A stretch of DNA of 64,000 nt from JADKAV01 sp963704075. Its GTDB lineage: Bacteria > Actinomycetota > Actinomycetes > S36-B12 > UBA10799. Both the position numbers and the translations under genes were made by a program. Shown here piece by piece: positions 18,494 through 28,452 of the stretch (positions are counted from its first letter, which is position 1; each line of letters opens with the position of its first letter). The stretch is taken from NCBI GenBank assembly GCA_963704075.1, contig CAVPGV010000027.1, positions 1 through 64,000 on the forward strand. The letters are read 5' to 3'. Below the pieces are notes generated by a model. The model did not search any database. It was not told the origin of the DNA and worked only from the letters and a program-made list of their open reading frames with translations.

Positions 18494-18518
18494 GTACAAA
18501 GTATCACTGTACTAAGTA
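18494..18518. promoter_or_regulatory. Operator-like repeat between the TetR gene and the reductase
   Basis: GTACAAAGTA (18494-18503) and GTACTAAGTA (18509-18518) repeat with a 15 bp step, and the stretch also contains TACTAAGTA near-palindromes. It lies in the divergent promoter region 14 bp before the reductase ATG and 49 bp before the TetR start, the usual place for a TetR operator. Confidence 0.5.
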
Positions 18519-18531
18519 CGTTAGGAACCCA

Positions 18532-20211
18532 ATGAACAACACCACCATGAAAGCCGCACAACAGCAGAGCTACGGACTCGACACCGACGTGGTGCTGTGC
18601 CCGATCCCCACGGTCGGCGAGCACGAAGTGTTGGTGAAGGTCGCCGCAGCGGGAGTCGACCGCGGCACCTGGCATCTCATGACCGGCCTTCCCTACGTGA
18701 TGCGTCTGGGCACCGGACTCTCCAAGCCACGCAGGAGGATACCCGGGCGAGACCTGGCCGGCACCGTCGTGCAGATCGGGTCCAAGGTGACGGATTTCGC
18801 CGTCGGCGACGAGGTCTTGGGCATCGCGTCCGGCGCGTTCGCCGAATACGCGGTCGCCCGCGAGAGCAAACTCGTAGCCAAGCCGGCCACCGTGGACATG
18901 GACCAGGCAGCTGTTCTGGCCACATCCGGATTGACCGCTTGGCAGGCGCTGCATACTCATGGCAAGGTCCACGCCGGACAGCGAGTGCTGATCCTGGGCG
19001 CCTCCGGAGGGGTCGGCATGTTCGCCGTCCAGATCGCGCGCGCGGCCGGCGCGGAGGTCACCGGAGTGTGTAGTTCACAGAAGGCCGAGTTGGTCGCCTC
19101 GCTCGGCGCGAAGCACGTGCTGGACTACCGGACGGACCACATCGACGACACCTTCGATCTCATCATCGACATCGGGGGCCGCTCGTCCCTGCGCCGCCTT
19201 CGCTCCTTGACCCGGCCCGACGGCACCGTCGTTCTGGTCGGTGGTGAAGGTGGGGGCTCTTTCACCGGCGGTGTGGGGCGGCAGATCCGCGCGGCCATGC
19301 TCTCGCCGTTCCTGAGCCAACGATTCGTGATGATGATCGCCAGCGAGAACAAGGACGACCTGGCCGCCCTGGTGGATCTCGTGCGGTCCGGCGACGTCGC
19401 TGCGGCGGTTGGACGAACGTTCCCCCTCGAGGCTGCCTCCGATGCAGTCCGACACCTGGTGGGAGGGCAGGCCATGGGCAAAGTCGTGGTCCGGGTGTCC
19501 GAAACGACCGACCACGCAGGAACACCGAACGCAGGAGGCGCAAGCATGAGTACGACGACCATCGCGCGCGTCAAGGGTGACAGCCGCGTAGGGGCGCCCG
19601 CCGGAATCGCAGGGGTGGCCCTGCTGGCCATGGCAGTGCTTGCAGCCTTCGGCAACTTCGTCGTGATCGAAGCCGTCGTGGTGGACGGCGATCCGCTCGC
19701 CACAGCCGCGAACATCGATTCCGCAGGCACCCTCTTCAGGGTTGGCCTGTTGAGCATGTACATCGTCGTTCTGCTCGACGTGTTGGTGGCCTGGGCGTTG
19801 ACGCTGACTTTCGAGCCGGTGGATGCGCCTCTTGCCCGGCTGGCGGGCTGGCTCCGGCTCGCGTACGCAGGCGTCTTCATGGTCGCGATCGCCGCCCTCG
19901 CCGGCGGTGATGGCGTTGCCTTCGAGCGCACATGGCAAGCGGGCCTTCTTCTGTTCGGCGCGTCACTGGCCGTCGTCGGCTGGCTGACCGTGCGCTGCGC
20001 ATGGCTGCCTTCGTGGCTGGGCGCGTTGGTGATAGTCGCCGGTGCCGGGTACGTGCTGGATTCGATCGTGGCCACGTTGGTGTCCGACCCCGCCGTCCAG
20101 GTCAGCGCGATCACATTCATCGGAGAGGTGCTCCTGGCTGTTTGGTTGGTGATGCGTTGGGCCCGGAGCCGACGCGGGGCGTCCCACGAGTTGGCGAACA
20201 TGTCCGGCTGA
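18532..20211 (+). CDS. NADPH:quinone reductase (MDR) fused to DUF4386 membrane domain
   Basis: A single frame of 559 residues. Residues 1 to about 325 are a zinc-less MDR reductase with GRDLAGTVVQIG, the NAD(P) motif LILGASGGVGMFAVQIA and a C-terminal strand GKVVVRV. From about residue 339 (MSTTTIARV) follows a DUF4386-like domain with about six membrane helices. GGAGG lies 7 bases before the internal ATG at 19546, so the DUF4386 part may also be made alone; in other genomes such parts are normally separate genes. The main ATG at 18532 has TAGGAA upstream. Control by the divergent TetR gene is likely. Confidence 0.8.
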   Translation: MNNTTMKAAQQQSYGLDTDVVLCPIPTVGEHEVLVKVAAAGVDRGTWHLMTGLPYVMRLGTGLSKPRRRIPGRDLAGTVVQIGSKVTDFAVGDEVLGIASGAFAEYAVARESKLVAKPATVDMDQAAVLATSGLTAWQALHTHGKVHAGQRVLILGASGGVGMFAVQIARAAGAEVTGVCSSQKAELVASLGAKHVLDYRTDHIDDTFDLIIDIGGRSSLRRLRSLTRPDGTVVLVGGEGGGSFTGGVGRQIRAAMLSPFLSQRFVMMIASENKDDLAALVDLVRSGDVAAAVGRTFPLEAASDAVRHLVGGQAMGKVVVRVSETTDHAGTPNAGGASMSTTTIARVKGDSRVGAPAGIAGVALLAMAVLAAFGNFVVIEAVVVDGDPLATAANIDSAGTLFRVGLLSMYIVVLLDVLVAWALTLTFEPVDAPLARLAGWLRLAYAGVFMVAIAALAGGDGVAFERTWQAGLLLFGASLAVVGWLTVRCAWLPSWLGALVIVAGAGYVLDSIVATLVSDPAVQVSAITFIGEVLLAVWLVMRWARSRRGASHELANMSG

Positions 20212-20349
20212 ACGCCGAGCGGTCCTTGTGTACAAACGGCGGCGAGTTCGCAACGTCGGCGCGGGCCGAGCGTGGTATTCGCTGCCGACCGATGGACACG
20301 TAGCGCCGCCCGAGCCGGACCCGTGCCCACCCCCGGTTAGCCTGGGCGG

Positions 20350-23071
20350 GTGACACCGGCGGCGAAGACAGTCTCTGCCGGTCCGCGCACCAAGCAGACC
20401 GACACCGCCGACGTGATCCTCGACCGGGACGGACTCTGGACGACAGTGCCCGGCCCCGGCGCTGGGAGCATGCGCTCGTTGCCCGTGGCGGGCGGCATGG
20501 CTCCGGCGCGGGTTTGGTCTCTGCCAGCGGACGCCACGCTTGGCCCCTGGCTGGCCGACCATCTCCAGGGCGCACCCACCGCCCGCACCCTGGCAATCGG
20601 ACATCTGGTCGCAACTGCCATCCGCGCCGCCGAGCAGGGATGCGTACCCGTGCCCGCGGACGAGGGTTGGCGATGGCGACTGGCGCCGGGACCCTACGAG
20701 ACCGACGCTCTGCAGCGCGCAGTCAGTGTGTGTCTGGCCGCGGGCGTGGTTCTGGACGACGAACCGGAGTCGAGACTGCGGACCCTCGTCGACGATGTCG
20801 TGAACTCACGCCTTGCGGCAACGCCGCCGAATCCGGATGTTTTCGCGGGAATGAGCGCCAATCGCAAAGCCGCACACCTATGGGCCGACCATGTCATCGC
20901 CCGATCCGGTGCGAACGCCAGAACCGTCCTTGTGCTCAGCCCACCCGATGCGGAATCGCAGCCGGACTTCCCCGAGTCCTGGACGCTGGCGCTCCTGGCC
21001 GTCCGCCTCGATGAACCGACCACCCGCCTACCGTGGCAAACGGCGGACCCAGCGCTCTTCCACGCGACAACCACCGCTTGGAACCAGTGGGCCATCACCG
21101 AAATGCTCATGCTGCAGCGGGCATGGGGCACGTCCCTGTCCGACGTGGTGCAGGCTCTGCAGGCCGGCCCGGTGGCGGAGCTGGCGGACACCGACGTGCT
21201 GGAGTTCCTGGACCGGGTGGCCCCCAGGCTGCAGGCAGCCGGCTTCGACGTGATCGCGCCCGGCGGACTCCTGCGCGCAGCTCCCGTGCGCCGGCGTCTC
21301 GCACAGAGCGGATCGGGCACGGCGGTGATGAGGATCGACGACCTCGGACTCGATGCCGAGGTCCTGGTAGACGGGGTGCCCCTGTCCTCCGCGGACTTCG
21401 CGACGCTGGCGGCGTCGAAGTCCGAGCTGGTCTCCGTGCGGGGACGCTGGCTGCGGATCGGCCCCGGCGACGTCCAACGGCTGGCATCTCTTGCCCGTCG
21501 TCTCAACCGTCCGGTGACGCCCGAGGATCTGTTGGCCGATGAGGCGTTCGACGGTGTGGACCTCGACGCCGACCAGGTGATCACCCAGGGATTGCGGCCC
21601 GCTCGCACGACCGCTCTCCCGGATTCCGTGCACGCCACTCTGCGGCCCTACCAACGTGCCGGTCTCGACTGGCTGACCTGGCTGGCCGACAACCGGATCG
21701 GCGGCATCCTGGCCGACGACATGGGGCTGGGCAAGACCCTGCAGGTGCTGACGTGGATCGCCGCCGACCACCACGGACCGACACTTGTCGTCTGCCCGGT
21801 CACGCTTGTGGACACCTGGGCCCGGCAGGCCGAGCAGTTCACGCCAGGTCTGCGCGTGCACAGTTTCCACGGCGGTTCGCGGGGCGATGTGACGATGGCC
21901 GCGGCTGACGCCGACATCGTCGTCACCACCTACGGGCTGCTGGCCCGGGACGAATCCCTGGCACAGATCTCAGTGGCACCGCGTCGTGCTTGACGAGGCG
22001 CAGGCGATCAAGAACCCGGACACCCGGGCGGCGCGAGCTGCCCGCAACCTGACCGCGGGGCAACGACTGGTCGTCACGGGCACGCCGGTGGAGAACCATC
22101 TCGGGGATCTCTGGTCCCTGATGGCGTTCGCACAGCCGGGGTTGCTTCCCCGCCGCAAGGCCGTTCACCACCCGGTTCGCCGGCGGTGACGGCCGAGGAT
22201 CTCGCGCGACTGCGCGCAGTCGTCGGCCCGTTCCTGCTGCGCCGGGTCAAGACCGACCCCGGGATCCTGCCCGACCTTCCCGACCGGCAGGTCATCCGCG
22301 CCGACTGCACATTGACCCGCGAGCAGGTCGGTGCGTACGAGGCGGTGGTCGCGGACATGATGGGCGCACTGCAAGAACTCCGTGACGCGGCCAAAGGTGA
22401 CAAGAAGGCGAAGAACGACCCATCGCTCATGGGGCGCAAGGCCGCGGTGCTCGGCGGGATCTCCCGGCTCAAGCAGATCTGTGTTCATCCCGCACTGCTC
22501 ACCGAATCTCGACGCGGGCTGGGCGAACGATCCGGCAAGGTCAGTCGACTCGTCGACTTGTGTTCCCAGATCATCGACGAGAACCAGGCCGTGGTGGTGT
22601 TCACGCAGTTCGCGTCGTTCGTGCCGGACCTCGCCGAACACCTGCGGCAATCGCTCGGGGTGGAGGTCGCCACCTTGACCGGGTCGGACAGCCGCAAAGC
22701 CCGTTCCGAAACGGTCGCGCGATTCAGTCAGGCCGACGGGCCACCGATTCTGATCGCCTCATTGAAGGCCGGCGGCACCGGGCTCACCCTGGTTCGCGCC
22801 AACCACGTCATCCACCTGGACCGCTGGTGGAACCCGGCGGTGGAGGATCAAGCATCCGACCGGGTGTGGCGGATCGGGCAGCACCAAAAGGTGTCCGTGC
22901 ACGTGCTGGTCTGCCCGGGGACCCTGGAGGACCGCATCGACGAGGCGCTGACCAGACAAGCGACAACTGGCCGCATCGGTGGTCCGCTCGACCGAAGCGG
23001 CCATCACCGAGATGTCCGACGATGACCTGTCGGCCTTGGTCGAACTCGTGCGCGATCGGGTCCTGGAATGA
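20350..23071 (+). CDS. SNF2-family DNA helicase/ATPase, several apparent frameshifts
   Basis: The corrected product is 905 residues. The N-terminal third is a SNF2-associated region; the helicase core has Walker A DDMGLGKT, motif II DEAQ (LDEAQAIKN), motif III GTPVENHLGDLWSL, and motifs V/VI ending HLDRWWNPAVEDQASDRVWRIGQ. Four one-base gains break the frame at 21969, 22163, 22182 and 22954. Each sits on a codon third position (ATC+T, GCC+G, GCC+G, ACC+A), and the corrected reading gives QIQWHRVVLDEA, KAFTTRF and LTDKRQLA. It starts at GTG 20350 and its stop overlaps the next start as ATGA. It forms an operon with the SWIM and AAA+ genes. Confidence 0.82.
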
Positions 23072-23680
23072 GTCCGCGGGGCCGGTGGGGCACCTACTAC
23101 GAAGCGCAGCCACGGCGGGCGGTAGAGGGTGGGGTCGTCGTGGCCAAGCCTGGCAAGGTCAACGATCCCGTGGCGGTTGAGGTCGTCGAGGCAGCCACGA
23201 TGGAGACCGGTGACAAGATCCTGGCCCGCGGGCGGACCTACGCACGCGCCGGGCAGGTCGTGGCGGTCCACACCGAGCCGCGCGCATTCACCGCGCAGAT
23301 CCAGGGTTCGGACCGGACTCCGTATGAGGTGCGCCTTGACCGCATCGTCATCTCCGGTTCCGACCGGGTGGCAGCGGACTGCACATGTCCCTACGGCTGC
23401 GACTACGACTGGTGCAAACACGCCGCAGCTCTGGCGTACGTGGCAGCGTTCCTGCTGGACCGCGACCCGGACGTGCGCGCGGTGTGGGCCGGCGAGGAAC
23501 CCGCTGCCCCGGCCGGGTCCGACCAACCCGTGCCCCCGGTCGTCCTGTCCGACGACGAACTGGAGGCGTTGCGCAGTCCGCTGCCGCAGGTCGATGTCCG
23601 TGGACTACTGGCCGCCGCCGACGCCGTGGTCCCGCATCCCTGGGGAATCGAGTCTCCGGCTGAGAGCCCCCGAGCACTAG
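23068..23680 (+). CDS. SWIM zinc-finger protein
   Basis: The corrected product is 203 residues. The SWIM motif CTCPYGCDYDWCKHAAAL (CxC...CxH, near residues 109-126) is the zinc ligand set; SWIM proteins commonly neighbour SNF2 ATPases in bacteria. The start overlaps the SNF2 stop by ATGA, so translation is coupled. The uncorrected frame stays open into the AAA+ gene to 24279, but CAT+C at 23635-23638 (His either way) restores a frame ending ESSLRLRAPEH at 23680, 10 bp before the next start. DNA or protein binding within an SNF2 complex is inference. Confidence 0.78.
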
Positions 23681-23690
23681 CATCTTTCAG

Positions 23691-24977
23691 GTGGCGAACC
23701 AGGACCTCAAGGCGTACGTGGCAACGACCACGCCGATGTTCGACGACGCGGATGCGGTGGCCCGGGAGGCGTTCCAGGTGTCGGCCGCGATCTGTTCGCT
23801 CGGGCAGAACCAGGCGGCGAACCTCGCCGCGTTCGCCACGTATCTCGGCTGGACGGTGGAGCAGGTTTCCACCCTCGCTTCCAAAGGGGTTGTGTTCCGC
23901 ACCTCACCCCCGCCCACGCTGCGCGCCCTCGCGGCCGCGGGTCTGGACAAACAGGTCGAGGCATACGCGTTGTTCATGGTTGCGATCACGCGTCTGGTGT
24001 GCCTGCAGTTCGCCCCCGGGGACATCGGAGCGGCCCGTGCCGCCTCTGCGATCGCGGCCACCGTCACCCGCGCCGCCCCTGTCAGCAACGCGCAGTTGGA
24101 ACCACTGCCGGTGGAGGCGCCCGCGCAGCCGCAAGCGTCACGCACCGCAGATGCCCAGATCGTTGGTGAAGCCCTCGACGACCTCGAGCGGCTCGTTGGT
24201 CTCGAGGATGCCAAACGGGAGATCAACCAGCAGGTCCAACTCATCCGCATCGCCCAGATGCGAGAAGCCGCAGGCCTGAAGAACCCCACCGTCAGCAGGC
24301 ATCTGGTCTTCGTCGGCAATCCGGGTACGGGAAAGACCACCGTGGCCCGGATCGTGGGCAGGATTTACGGCGCCCTTGGTCTGGTTGCCGATGGTCATCT
24401 GGTCGAGACCGACGCATCAGGACTTGTCGCCGGCTACGTGGGGCAGACCGCGATCAAGACCCAGGAGCAGATCGCGAAGGCCCTGGGCGGGGTCCTGTTC
24501 ATAGACGAGGCGTACGGCATCATCCGCAACGACTTCGGGGTGGAAGCCGTGGACACCCTGGTGAAGGGCATGGAGGACAACCGCGACTCCCTGGTGGTCA
24601 TCGTGGCCGGCTATCCGGCGAACATGAGGGAATTCATCGAGAGCAACCCAGGGCTGGAATCACGGTTTCCGACGACGATCGCGTTCGCTGACTACACCGG
24701 ACCGCAAATGCTGCAGATACTCCAGAGGATGTGCCAGTCCGGCGACTACACCCTGGTGGCCGACGCCGAACCCGAACTGCAGGCGCTGCTCGAAGCCCAG
24801 ACCGGAGAGCCCGATTTCGCCAATGCCCGCACCGTTCGCAACCTGTTCGAGGCCGCTGTCCGCCAGCATGCGTGGCGGCTTCGCGATGTGGAGCAGGCCA
24901 CTGTCGAGCAACTGCGGACGCTGACGGTGGAGGACTTTGCCGGTGGGGTCACTCCCGACTCACCGCCAGAGGCCTGA
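23691..24977 (+). CDS. AAA+ ATPase of the CbbX/SpoVK type
   Basis: The product is 428 residues. The N-terminal 150 residues are an all-helical domain that I cannot assign, possibly TerB-like. The AAA+ module has LVGLEDAKREI, Walker A GNPGTGKT (near 212), a pore-loop-like GYVGQT, Walker B GVLFIDEAYGI, sensor 1 VVIVAGYP and arginine finger NPGLESRFP. CbbX, SpoVK and EccA remodel protein complexes with such modules. The GTG at 23691 is 10 bp after the SWIM gene, and the three genes look like one operon. Remodelling of the SNF2/SWIM complex is a guess. Confidence 0.82.
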   Translation: MANQDLKAYVATTTPMFDDADAVAREAFQVSAAICSLGQNQAANLAAFATYLGWTVEQVSTLASKGVVFRTSPPPTLRALAAAGLDKQVEAYALFMVAITRLVCLQFAPGDIGAARAASAIAATVTRAAPVSNAQLEPLPVEAPAQPQASRTADAQIVGEALDDLERLVGLEDAKREINQQVQLIRIAQMREAAGLKNPTVSRHLVFVGNPGTGKTTVARIVGRIYGALGLVADGHLVETDASGLVAGYVGQTAIKTQEQIAKALGGVLFIDEAYGIIRNDFGVEAVDTLVKGMEDNRDSLVVIVAGYPANMREFIESNPGLESRFPTTIAFADYTGPQMLQILQRMCQSGDYTLVADAEPELQALLEAQTGEPDFANARTVRNLFEAAVRQHAWRLRDVEQATVEQLRTLTVEDFAGGVTPDSPPEA

Positions 24978-25010
24978 TCGCGACCCGAACACCGGGCTGT
25001 ACCCGTTCGG

Positions 25011-25700
25011 CTACCACATCGGCTGCTTATCCAGCTCGATCGAGGCGTCGAGGGTCTCGAGGAACTCCTTGCGGGCCTTGAGTTTCGTGTTCGCGTGGGC
25101 GGTCATGTTGATCTTCTTGAGCTCGTCGGCTTTGGCCCGGGCCGCACCCATGAGCTCATCGGGCGCGACGACCGCATCGAGGAACCCGGCGGCGACCGCT
25201 TCGGCCGGATCGAACATCTCCGCATTGATGACCGACCGGTTGAAGTAGGACTTGCGCAAGCGGTTGCGTGCCAACTCGATACCCACGTGGTGCATGGTCA
25301 TGCCGATCTGCACCTCGTTCAGGCCGATCCGGAACGGACCGTCCACCCCGACCCGGTAGTCGGCGGACAGCAGGATGAACGCACCCTTCGCGACAGCGTG
25401 CCCCGAACAAGCCACGATGATCGGGAACGGGTGGGACAACATCCTGCGGGCCAGGCCCGAGCCGGCAGCGACGAGGTCGATCGCGTTCTCGATACCCGAC
25501 TGCATCACCTTGAGGTCGTAGCCACCCGAGAGGATGCCCGGCTGACCGGTGATGATGACCACGGCTTGGTCGGCTTCGGCCTGGTCCAGGGCCTGATGGA
25601 ACGCGGTGATGACCTCCGGTGACACCGCATTGACCTTGCCGTTGGACAACGTCAAGGTGGCGATGCCGTCCTCGAGTGCGTAACTGATCACGTCGCTCAT
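25011..25700 (-). CDS. Enoyl-CoA hydratase/isomerase (crotonase) family protein
   Basis: The product is 229 residues, about 30 shorter than classical hydratases. The oxyanion loop region LSGGYDLKVM and the segment ACSGHAVAKGAFILLSADYRVG match the crotonase fold. The usual catalytic Glu pair is not clear: the second position region reads NEVQIGMTMHHVG, which contains one Glu. The reaction is therefore uncertain. ATG 25700 has GAGGAC upstream. The gene converges on the AAA+ gene and is divergent from the ferredoxin reductase. Confidence 0.82.
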   Translation of the reverse strand: MSDVISYALEDGIATLTLSNGKVNAVSPEVITAFHQALDQAEADQAVVIITGQPGILSGGYDLKVMQSGIENAIDLVAAGSGLARRMLSHPFPIIVACSGHAVAKGAFILLSADYRVGVDGPFRIGLNEVQIGMTMHHVGIELARNRLRKSYFNRSVINAEMFDPAEAVAAGFLDAVVAPDELMGAARAKADELKKINMTAHANTKLKARKEFLETLDASIELDKQPMW

Positions 25701-25821
25701 GCTTCTGTCCTCGAATCCGCTCTGTCCCGGCCCGGTGCACCCCGACCCGCGCAACCCAAGATAGTCGGCAGTACCGATCCGGCCGATGGCGCGGGGCAGT
25801 GTCCCGTGGAACCATCGGTTC

Positions 25822-27058
25822 ATGAGCGAGGATTCCGACGTCGTGATCGTGGGGGCGAGCCTGGCAGGCGCCAAAGCCGCCGAAGCCTTACGCGAGAAGG
25901 GTCATTCCGGCACCATCACCCTGATCGGGGACGAAGCCGAGCTGCCTTACGAGCGGCCACCTCTGTCCAAGGCGTATCTACAGGGGTCCGCCGATCTCGA
26001 CGGATTGTTCGTCCATGAGCGGCAGTGGTACGCGGACAACAACGTGGACCTGCGTCTCGGCTCGGGCGCCACGGCCATCGATCGACCCAACCACGAGATC
26101 GTGCTCAAGGGTGGCGAAAGACTGCACTACGACAAACTTCTGCTCACCACCGGCTCGTCGCCGAGACACCTCGACGTCCCCGGCACTGACCTCGAAGGGG
26201 TTCACTACCTGCGCCGAATCGGCGACAGCGACCGACTTCGTGCCGCGTTCCGAGGTGGCGCGCCGGTGGCGATCATCGGCGCGGGGTGGATCGGCTTGGA
26301 GACCGCCGCGGCCGCCCGCGGCGCCGGTCTCGACGTGACTGTGCTGGAGATGGGCGAGCTGCCGCTGCTGCGTGTCCTCGGTCCGGAGGTGGCGCGACTG
26401 TTCGCGGACCTCCACACGCGTCACGGCGTGGACATGCGGTTCGGCGTCCAAGTCAGGCAGATCGTCGGCCAGGACGGCGCAGTCGACCGGCGTCGCGCTC
26501 GGAGACGGGACCACGATTCCGGCGGGCACGGTCGTCATCGGCGTCGGCATCACCCCGAATGTCGGTCTGGCCGAAGCAGCTGGGCTCGACGTCGGCGACG
26601 GCATCATCGTCGACCAGCACCTGCGGTCATCCGATCCCGACATCTTCGCCGCCGGCGACGTCGCGTGCGCCTTTCATCCGCGGCTGGGCCGTCACGTGCG
26701 CGTCGAACATTGGGCCAACGCGTTGAACCAGCCGGCGGTCGCCGCTGGAGCGATGCTCGGGGAGGACGTCGCGTTCGACCGGTCGCCGTACTTCTTCACC
26801 GATCAGTACGACCTGGGCATGGAATACACCGGACACGTCGAGCCGGGCGACCACGACAGAGTGGTCTTCCGCGGAGACCCCGCCAGCGGAGAGTACATCG
26901 CATTCTGGACCAAGGACGGTCGCGTGCTCGCCGGCATGAACGTGAACATCTGGGACGTCACCGACGACATCAAGGCGCTGGTGCAGTCCGGCCGGCAGGT
27001 CGACCTCGAGGCGCTTTCTGATCCGCAACAGGACCTGTCGGCCTTGGCCACTAGTTGA
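25822..27058 (+). CDS. NAD(P)H:ferredoxin/rubredoxin reductase-like FAD protein, one apparent frameshift
   Basis: The corrected product is 411 residues, normal for oxygenase-coupled ferredoxin reductases (BenD/ThcD/CamA type). It has a FAD motif VIVGASLAGAKAAEALR, YERPPLSK, a second Rossmann motif AIIGAGWIGLETAAAARG, and IFAAGDVA near the end, plus the C-terminal reductase domain. The frame gains one base at 26485: GTC+G as one Val codon gives AVTGVALGDGT and restores the frame. It would pass electrons from NADH to a ferredoxin for a P450 or dioxygenase; none is adjacent. ATG 25822 is used. Confidence 0.83.
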
Positions 27059-27270
27059 TCAAGCGGCGGGCGCGGGACGTGCTCCCGGCGATCCCATTGC
27101 CCGCCAGGACTCGCACGCGGTAGATCCCTTTCCCCAGCCGCCTCAGTCCGCACGGCCTTGCGCCGCTTGGCACGGTAGGTGCCTGGCGGCGCGGTGGACC
27201 CGCGCCGTGGCCACGCCCGGCGGTGGGTGTCCGCGCTAGTGCGACATTAGGCTGGTCCGGGAGGGGAACC

Positions 27271-28014
27271 GTGTACGGTCTGGGCACGCTCATCAACGTC
27301 GGCGCGATCCTTGTGGGCGCCACCGTCGGCGTACTGCTCGGCCACCGACTGCCCGAACGCACCCGGGTCACTGTCACCGACGCCTTGGGCCTGGTCACGC
27401 TGGTCATCGGCGGCCTGAACGTGGTCGCGCTGCAGGATCCTGCGTTCGCAAACGCGGTCGGGCGCGGCATCCCACTGCTGATCGTGATCGGGGCGCTGCT
27501 CTTCGGCGGCATCACCGGCTCGCTGCTGCAGATCGAGCGCCGACTGGAAGCGCTCGGCGGTTGGCTGCAGCGCAAACTCGCGGCAGGCGAACCGTCCCGG
27601 GATCGGGCGCGTTTCGTGGAGGGTTTCGTCGACTCCTCCTTGGTGTTCTGCATCGGACCACTGGCCGTCCTGGGAGCCCTCAGCGACGGACTGGGACAGG
27701 GCATCGACGAACTGACGCTCAAGGCCACGCTCGACGGATTCGCCTCGATCGCCTTCGCCGCATCGCTGGGGTGGGGGGTGGCGGCTTCGGCACTGTCGGT
27801 CGGGGCGTGGCAGGGCCTGCTCACCGCGCTCGCCGTTCTGCTCGGATCCGTCATGTCCGATGCCCTGATCGCGAGCGTCACGGCCACCGGCGGGGTCCTT
27901 CTGCTGGGCGTCGGGCTACGCCTGCTGTCCATCAAGGCAGTCCCGGTCGGCGACATGTTGCCGGCGCTGATTCTGGCCCCAGTACTGACCGCCGGGGTGA
28001 TGGCGCTGACCTGA
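27271..28014 (+). CDS. DUF554 family membrane protein
   Basis: The product is 247 residues with about seven hydrophobic helices. It opens GLGTLINVGAILVGATVGVLLG and contains FVEGFVDSSLVFCIGPLAVLGALSDGL, both hallmarks of the DUF554 (YdfK/YqgA-like) transporters of unknown substrate. The GTG start at 27271 has GGGAGGGG 4 bases upstream, which decides it over the longer frame from 27223. Confidence 0.88.
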   Translation: MYGLGTLINVGAILVGATVGVLLGHRLPERTRVTVTDALGLVTLVIGGLNVVALQDPAFANAVGRGIPLLIVIGALLFGGITGSLLQIERRLEALGGWLQRKLAAGEPSRDRARFVEGFVDSSLVFCIGPLAVLGALSDGLGQGIDELTLKATLDGFASIAFAASLGWGVAASALSVGAWQGLLTALAVLLGSVMSDALIASVTATGGVLLLGVGLRLLSIKAVPVGDMLPALILAPVLTAGVMALT

Positions 28015-28452
28015 CAATCCCGCCACGTGCCAGGTTGGACGATCGGACGATCTCAGGTCGGGATCATCCGGCCGATCCCGTTGCCGGTCTTGGTCGTGAA
28101 TCACAGCGTCCCGTCAGCGGCGGCCCTGACAGCGGCCGTCCACCGTCGGTGGGGCCCAAAACCCTCGCCGGTGACCCGGTGCAGGCCTGTCGGCCGCGTG
28201 GGATCCACCCCGAGCAGGTCGGCAGGCTCCCGGGTGGTGAGCCAGAGCGGCCGTCGCCGGAGGTGCACCGGACCACACCGCCAAGACCTCGATGATGCCG
28301 TTGGGGCCGAGATCTCCGGATGGTTGAAGACTTCGGCATCCCCATGCACCACGTCATCCTGGGACGATCGGCCTCCCACCGCGGGCACCCCAGCGGCGAG
28401 CAGGCCTGTGCCAGACTCGGAACACCTCTTCCGACCGGCTTGGAGAAAGTGC
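28015..28452. other. Gap without a recognised gene
   Basis: These 438 bases lie between DUF554 and the LLM oxidoreductase. A minus-strand frame (28101-28454) has coding-like pieces, such as DDVVHGDAEVFNHPEI and TGEGFGPHRRW, that suggest a decayed or frameshifted gene. I recognise no family and see no regulatory motif. Confidence 0.35.

Noticed and set aside
23068..24279. SWIM protein extending 400 codons into the AAA+ gene
   Set aside because: The second half overlaps the AAA+ gene out of frame and is Arg/Ser-rich; a CAT+C correction ends the SWIM gene at 23680.
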